Positions 59,911 to 64,000 of a stretch of DNA of 64,000 nt are shown here, piece by piece. The number at the start of each line of letters is the position of its first letter. Position 1 is the stretch's first letter. The position numbers were made by a program, and so were the translations under genes. The DNA comes from Chloroflexota bacterium. GTDB taxonomy: Bacteria; Chloroflexota; Dormibacteria; Dormibacterales; Dormibacteraceae. Where the stretch lies: NCBI GenBank assembly GCA_005883575.1, contig VBFH01000031.1, forward strand, positions 16,139 to 80,138, written 5' to 3'. The notes below the pieces were generated by a model. It ran no database searches, was not told the origin of the DNA, and saw nothing but the letters and a program-made list of their open reading frames with translations.

Positions 59911-62900
59911 CTACAGTGCGCTGACCAGCCGGCCGAGCACTACTGGCGCCGGCGCGCTGCCGGTGGAATGGAAGAGTGTGCCATTGGGACCCTTCAGGAC
60001 CAGTCCGAACTTAGCCGGCGATTTACTTGTCGCATCGACCACGTTGAGCTTGAACGTTCCGCCGGAGAACTCGAACGTCGTGTAGCGCTGGCCGGTCAGC
60101 GCGTCGATATACTCGACGGCAAACTGACCGGTCGCAGAGTCGGCGCTGAGGGTGGTGATCGACGTGCTGGTTACCCAAACGTCCACGTCGCGCAGGTTGC
60201 CGCCGCCCACATCCATGCGGACGCGGTAGATATAGACCAGGTTCCCGACCGGTTGCTTGCCGGGCTTCATCTGGAGCGAGAAATAGCCATGCTTGTCGCC
60301 CGTGTTGGTGGCCGGGTCGGTCGCGATGGCGCCACCGCCGCTCATGTACCCGCCCTTGGTGGGGGACGACACTAGGCCGGTGCGGGTGTCGTCACTCGAT
60401 ACGGCGCTGCTCGGCGACGCACTGGACGGGCCGTCGACCAGGGCGGCGACGACGGTGTATCCGCCGTCGGCAAGGGCGGGCAGGGACGCTGTGGCCACCC
60501 CAAGGCCGGTGGTCGACCAGCTGGGCGCGTCCGTGACCTTCGCGTAGAAGTCCGCTGAGCTCGCCGGCCCGATCACCGTGAACCGCGCCCAGACCGCGGT
60601 GTTCGCGTAGTCGATGAACTGCGGGTCGCTGGCCGGCGTCCGCTGGTCGACCTGGACCGTGATGTGACCGGCAGTTGTGTCGGCGATGTAGAACTCGCCG
60701 GTGTAAGTGGTCGTAACGGGCTGCGTGATCACCAGGGCCGCCGTCGCGGAGCTGGGCGCGTAGGCCGGGCTGCCGGCGAAGCTCGCCTGGATTCCTGTCG
60801 GATAGCTGCCCGCGTGGATGCCGGCGAAGCTGACGCCGAACCAGACAGCGACACCCGACGAGTCGGTCCGGGTCGTCGTGCCGGCGCCGTTCAGCAGGCT
60901 CAGCGTGACCGGCTGGCCGGCGAAAGGTTTGCCGTCGACCTGGAGCGATGCGCTTATGATCGCGCCTCCGTTGAAAACGGCCGTTGCCGGCGAGACCGTC
61001 AGCGAAGTCGGATGCACGACTCCGGTGCCTTGGAGCTGGAACGTCTGGTTGCCGCCGGGCGCGTTGTAGATGAAGCCGATGCTCGCGGTTCGCGGGCCGG
61101 CGGCGGTCGGCGTGAACGAAACGATCGCCATGCAGTACGAGCCCGCAGGCAGCGGATCCGCGTTCATGGGGCAGTCCGTGCTGAGGGCAAAATCACTCGG
61201 CCCGGTCAACGCGATCGAGTTGACCGCCAGCGGGCCGGTGCCGGTGCTCGACAACATGAAGGCTGCAACGCCATTGGCGGTCGAGCCGACGTTCACGCTG
61301 CCGAAGTTCGTTCCGAGGCCGAACACGTTAAGAGTCGCGCTCGGCGTTCCGGGAGGAGTCTGGATTCCGTTGCCGAACTCCCATGTGTCCCCGTAGATCG
61401 GCGCCGGCGATGTGGCCGCGTTCCATCCGCCGAACACAACCATCCGTCCGCGGGTCGCGTCGTACGCCATCGACTGGCCAGAGCGAATCGGCGGCGCGGC
61501 GGCCGGAAAGTCGTGTGTCCACTGTGCGCCGTCCCACTCCCACGTGTCGTTGGACTCACCGAGGTCATTCGGCTGGAAGTGGTCCCCGCCGAATAGGACG
61601 GCCTTGCCCCGCTGCGTGTCGAATGCAATCGATTCCCAGAATCGAGCGTGCGGCGCCGTGGTCGTCGGGATCTGCATCCAATTGGCGCCGTCCCACTCCC
61701 ACGTGTCGGCGAGCCGGCCGTTCGAGTCGTGACCACCGAACAGCACGGCCCGACCACGCGTCGGATCGAAGGCCAGGGCGGGCCCGTCACGCGGTGACGG
61801 AGCGCTGGCCGGACTCATCTGCGTCCAGGTGGTGCCGTCGTACGTCCAGGTGTCTGCCAGCAGACCGCTCGGACCGTCGCCCCCGAACAGCACCATGCGA
61901 CCTCGAGCGGAGTCATAGGTCATAGCGGCCCAGACTCGCGCCGGGGGTGACGTCGCCGGGCTCTTCTGCGTCCAGTTCGTGCCGTCCCACTCCCACGTCG
62001 AGGAGCTGTTCCCGGTGCTTCCCGATCCTCCGAACAGCACCGACACGCCGCGCGAGCTGTCGTACGCCATCATTCCGCCGGCGACCGCCGGTGGAGAGGC
62101 GGTGGGTGCCATCTGCGTCCAGCGCGCTCCATCCCACTCCCACGTGTCATGGAGGTTGCCCCCACCGGAGTCGCTGCTGCCCCCGAACAGGACGCTGACG
62201 CCCCGCCCTGAGTCGTAATCCATTTGGGACCAGACGCGAGCGCTCGGCGCCAACGACGGATTCGCCTGAGCCCAGTCGAGCGGCGATGTTGTGACGCCCC
62301 GCAGCGCCAACGTGTCCCCGTACTGCGGTGTGTACTGGATGTTTGCCGCGCCGCCGAACACGACGATCTCTGCCCGGTTCGGGTCATACGACATCGCCGC
62401 CTGCAGCCGCGGATTGACGTTTGGGTTCGGCGTGATCTGCTGCCAGTCGGCGCCGTCGTAAAGCCAGGTGTCGTTGAACGGATTGTTCGTATCTGATGCA
62501 CCGGCGAACATGACAGTTCCGCCGAGGTTCGGGTCGTACGCCATCGAATGCCACAGGCGCGCGGAGGGCGAGTGGGCGGTCGTGACCTGGGACCAATCGG
62601 TCCCGTCGAACTCCCACATGTCATTCAAGTTGACGCCGGTTGGATCCTGGCCGCCGAAGAGGACAACTCGCTCGCGCGCGGAATCGAATGCGAGGCCGTG
62701 CCCCCTCCGGGCGGGAGGCGAGTGAGCGGTGGTCAGCTGGGTCCAATCGTTTCCGTCGTACTGCCAGGTGTCGTTGAGCAGACCGGTGCCAGGCGCTCCA
62801 CCGAAAAGCACCACGACATGGCGTGCCAAGTCGTACGTCATCGCGGTCCACAGACGCGCTGGTGGTATGTGCGCAGTCAGTCTCTGGTTCCACGCCGAGC

Positions 62901-63285
62901 CGTTCCACTCCCACGTGTCGGAACGGATGCCGTTGTTGTAGCCGCCGAACAAGACCGCGACTCCACGCGTGGAGTCGTAAACCATCGAGGCAAGCGTGCG
63001 GCCCAATGGTCCGCTCACCGGCACCTGGGTCCAGGCCGTCCCGTCGTACTGCCAAGTGTCGGCCAGGGTGTCACTTGTTCCGCCTCCACCGAACAGCACG
63101 GTTTTCCGGTCGACGAGGTCGTACGCCATCGCGGGCCCCACACGTGGTGAAGGCCCCTGGGTCGACGTTTGAACCCAATTCGCAGTGACCGTGGTCTGAG
63201 CATGGGAGGCGGTAGGCGCCGCTGCCGCCACGAACGCGACCAGGGCCGCCGCCGCTGCGATCCGCGCGGTAACCAATTGCTTCAT
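59911..63285 (-). CDS. secreted kelch-repeat protein with Ig-like and post-choice-of-anchor-type C-terminal domains
   Basis: The 1124-residue protein starts with a signal peptide (ARIAAAAALVAFVAAAAPTA, cleavage near AHA). Twelve kelch motifs of about 53 residues follow, each with a YDxxRGxxVLFGG core and DTWEWDGxxW, giving residues about 40-650; they should form two six-bladed propellers. An ASPM-SPD-2-Hydin-like segment (NFGSVNVGSTANGVAAFMLS), an Ig-like repeat (LTVSPATAVFNGGAIISASL) and a last domain (GGYMSGGGAIATDPATNTGD, HGYFSLQMKPGKQPVGNLVY) complete it. It is probably an exported surface-binding or matrix protein. It is unrelated to the catabolic operons. A TAGATT box lies 11 bases before the ATG; no Shine-Dalgarno site is obvious. 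Confidence 0.87.
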   Translation of the reverse strand: MKQLVTARIAAAAALVAFVAAAAPTASHAQTTVTANWVQTSTQGPSPRVGPAMAYDLVDRKTVLFGGGGTSDTLADTWQYDGTAWTQVPVSGPLGRTLASMVYDSTRGVAVLFGGYNNGIRSDTWEWNGSAWNQRLTAHIPPARLWTAMTYDLARHVVVLFGGAPGTGLLNDTWQYDGNDWTQLTTAHSPPARRGHGLAFDSARERVVLFGGQDPTGVNLNDMWEFDGTDWSQVTTAHSPSARLWHSMAYDPNLGGTVMFAGASDTNNPFNDTWLYDGADWQQITPNPNVNPRLQAAMSYDPNRAEIVVFGGAANIQYTPQYGDTLALRGVTTSPLDWAQANPSLAPSARVWSQMDYDSGRGVSVLFGGSSDSGGGNLHDTWEWDGARWTQMAPTASPPAVAGGMMAYDSSRGVSVLFGGSGSTGNSSSTWEWDGTNWTQKSPATSPPARVWAAMTYDSARGRMVLFGGDGPSGLLADTWTYDGTTWTQMSPASAPSPRDGPALAFDPTRGRAVLFGGHDSNGRLADTWEWDGANWMQIPTTTAPHARFWESIAFDTQRGKAVLFGGDHFQPNDLGESNDTWEWDGAQWTHDFPAAAPPIRSGQSMAYDATRGRMVVFGGWNAATSPAPIYGDTWEFGNGIQTPPGTPSATLNVFGLGTNFGSVNVGSTANGVAAFMLSSTGTGPLAVNSIALTGPSDFALSTDCPMNADPLPAGSYCMAIVSFTPTAAGPRTASIGFIYNAPGGNQTFQLQGTGVVHPTSLTVSPATAVFNGGAIISASLQVDGKPFAGQPVTLSLLNGAGTTTRTDSSGVAVWFGVSFAGIHAGSYPTGIQASFAGSPAYAPSSATAALVITQPVTTTYTGEFYIADTTAGHITVQVDQRTPASDPQFIDYANTAVWARFTVIGPASSADFYAKVTDAPSWSTTGLGVATASLPALADGGYTVVAALVDGPSSASPSSAVSSDDTRTGLVSSPTKGGYMSGGGAIATDPATNTGDKHGYFSLQMKPGKQPVGNLVYIYRVRMDVGGGNLRDVDVWVTSTSITTLSADSATGQFAVEYIDALTGQRYTTFEFSGGTFKLNVVDATSKSPAKFGLVLKGPNGTLFHSTGSAPAPVVLGRLVSAL

Positions 63286-63630
63286 GCGGGTCGCAGAATC
63301 TAACAGGTCGCCCGCGGATTTCCTGCGCGTAAACCCGCGAAGTCCCCATCGAAAATCGATTCGGGAACCCCGATCTGAAGCAACTCTGCAGACGCGTGGA
63401 CGCGATCGATGTCCCTGACATCGCTTTCCGAAGCGTCCGTCGTTGGGTCGCGTCGGTTGCTATCCGGTTGCTATCCGGTTGCTATCCGGTTGCTATCAAG
63501 CGAACTAGCGGTCGGCGCTTTCGCGGAACTTTGAATTCAGAAATGGCTCAGGTCCGAAATGGCTCCGGTCTGAAACTGACGGAGATCACTGACACTGAGG
63601 CGTCCAATCCTTAAGGAGGAGGAAGCCCAG
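63286..63630. other. 345-base intergenic region upstream of the kelch gene
   Basis: It contains the 11-base tandem repeat (63455-63498) and no convincing gene. The kelch promoter must lie here, on the minus strand. Confidence 0.5.
63455..63498. repeat. tandem repeat, four copies of an 11-base unit
   Basis: GGTTGCTATCC is repeated head to tail at 63455, 63466 and 63477, with a fourth copy at 63488 differing in its last base. The unit is not a multiple of three. It may be a slippage-prone spacer. Confidence 0.9.
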
Positions 63631-63783
63631 TTGACCGAACAAGAGCTATCCAGGGGAGCTGCTCGCCGACTCGCCATGATCCAGCACGTCGAGGAGGTAA
63701 CTGGCAACGTCGCCATTACATGCCGGTACTTCGGAATCTCCCGACACACGTTCTACCGCTGGCTGCGCCGTGAGCTGAACTGA
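63631..63783 (+). mobile_element. IS481-type transposase, N-terminal fragment
   Basis: The fragment (TTG start at 63631 behind AAGGAGGAGG) encodes 50 residues, including VTGNVAITCRYFGISRHTFY and RWLRRELN, the N-terminal helix-turn-helix of IS481/IS3-like transposases. After RWLRR the frame runs into a stop at the point where a second, inverted fragment begins. It is the surviving 5' end of an element. Confidence 0.75.
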
Positions 63784-64000
63784 ATCCGTCGCAGACGGTC
63801 TGAATCCGCTCTCTGGTCATGAGCCGGGCGGAGACGCAGAACCTCGAGTGGTCGTCGATTCCGGTCAGCGCCTTGGCGCTGGTTCCATCAGCGAGCAGGA
63901 AACCATGGACAACATCGAACTGCCAGAGCTCCATCGGCGCCGCCCGCTCCCAGCGCTTCCAGCTCTCCCGCCGGCGCTGCCGCTGCAGCGGGTCGATTAC
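63716..64000 (-). mobile_element. IS481-type transposase, integrase-core fragment (open at the window edge)
   Basis: On the minus strand the frame enters from beyond 64000 with RRRRESWKRWERAAPMELWQ, DVVHGFLLADGTSAKALTGI and DDHSRFCVSARL, the rve (DDE) integrase core with its first Asp residues. Similarity stops at VCDGF near 63782, exactly where the opposite-strand fragment ends. The remaining codons to the stop at 63716 read antisense to that fragment and are junk. Confidence 0.8.

Noticed and set aside
63455..63498. Short direct repeats considered as a CRISPR array
   Set aside because: The 11-base units are contiguous with no spacers and no cas gene is near.

Overview
The window is one dense, GC-rich bacterial catabolic island. 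I see no rRNA, tRNA, ribosomal protein or phage gene. Lipoprotein signal peptides, GTG/TTG starts, IclR and GntR/FCD regulators, an LLM-class (F420/flavin) oxidoreductase and a secreted kelch protein with a choice-of-anchor-type tail suggest an uncultured soil or sediment Actinomycetota or Chloroflexota/Dormibacterota-like lineage. That placement is an inference and is weak.

Layout. (1) 1-2.4 kb, minus strand: a decaying operon with a frameshifted amidating-lyase-like NHL gene, a cupin, a type II dehydroquinase-like gene and an amidase that has lost its core. (2) 2.5-11.1 kb: 2-oxoacid dehydrogenase E1-alpha and E1-beta placed tail to tail, then a plus-strand run of an isocitrate-lyase/PEP-mutase enzyme, a variant HD protein, hydantoinase pair HyuA1-HyuB1 and an alanine-racemase-fold protein. 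(3) 11.1-16.1 kb, minus: FAD oxidoreductase, PuuE-type deacetylase, IclR regulator, DUF1446 and DUF4387. (4) 16.2-23.8 kb, plus: a sugar-type ABC importer whose ATPase is separated from its permease and binding protein by an isochorismatase-family hydrolase, a second DUF1446-DUF4387 pair and an HpaI-type aldolase; a bidirectional terminator follows. (5) 23.9-31.3 kb, minus: threonine-aldolase-like lyase, HyuA2, branched-chain aminotransferase, HyuB2 and a third DUF1446-DUF4387 pair. (6) 31.4-34.3 kb, plus: dimeric-barrel protein, RraA-like protein, MmgE/PrpD protein. (7) 34.3-45.9 kb: divergent MaoC hydratase, then acyl-CoA dehydrogenase, FAH, HyuA3-HyuB3, CitE-like lyase, class III CoA-transferase, MFS carrier and FAD amine oxidase. 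(8) 46.6-58.5 kb: a second regulon built around a GntR gene with a clear promoter and operator: an eight-gene minus-strand operon (amino-acid ABC importer, LLM oxidoreductase, FAH, MFS, cupin) and a plus-strand operon (tandem RidA, 2-hydroxyacid dehydrogenase, amidohydrolase, small ORF, FAD amine oxidase). (9) 58.5-64 kb: decayed and accessory DNA with an acetylxylan-esterase pseudogene, the giant kelch gene, an 11-bp tandem repeat and two inverted IS481-type transposase remnants.

How the genes may work together (inference). Three ATP-dependent hydantoinase/oxoprolinase-type ring openers, a PuuE/allantoinase-type hydrolase, a racemase-fold protein, isochorismatase and amidase-type hydrolases, an aminotransferase and amine oxidases point to import and opening of cyclic amides or ureides to amino or imino acids. 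The resulting carbon skeletons would go through acyl-CoA dehydrogenase, hydratase, CoA-transferase and CitE/HpaI/PEP-mutase lyases towards acetyl-CoA and pyruvate. Three translationally coupled DUF1446-DUF4387 pairs of unknown activity and a shared near-palindromic DNA element in front of several operons are the most notable unexplained features.
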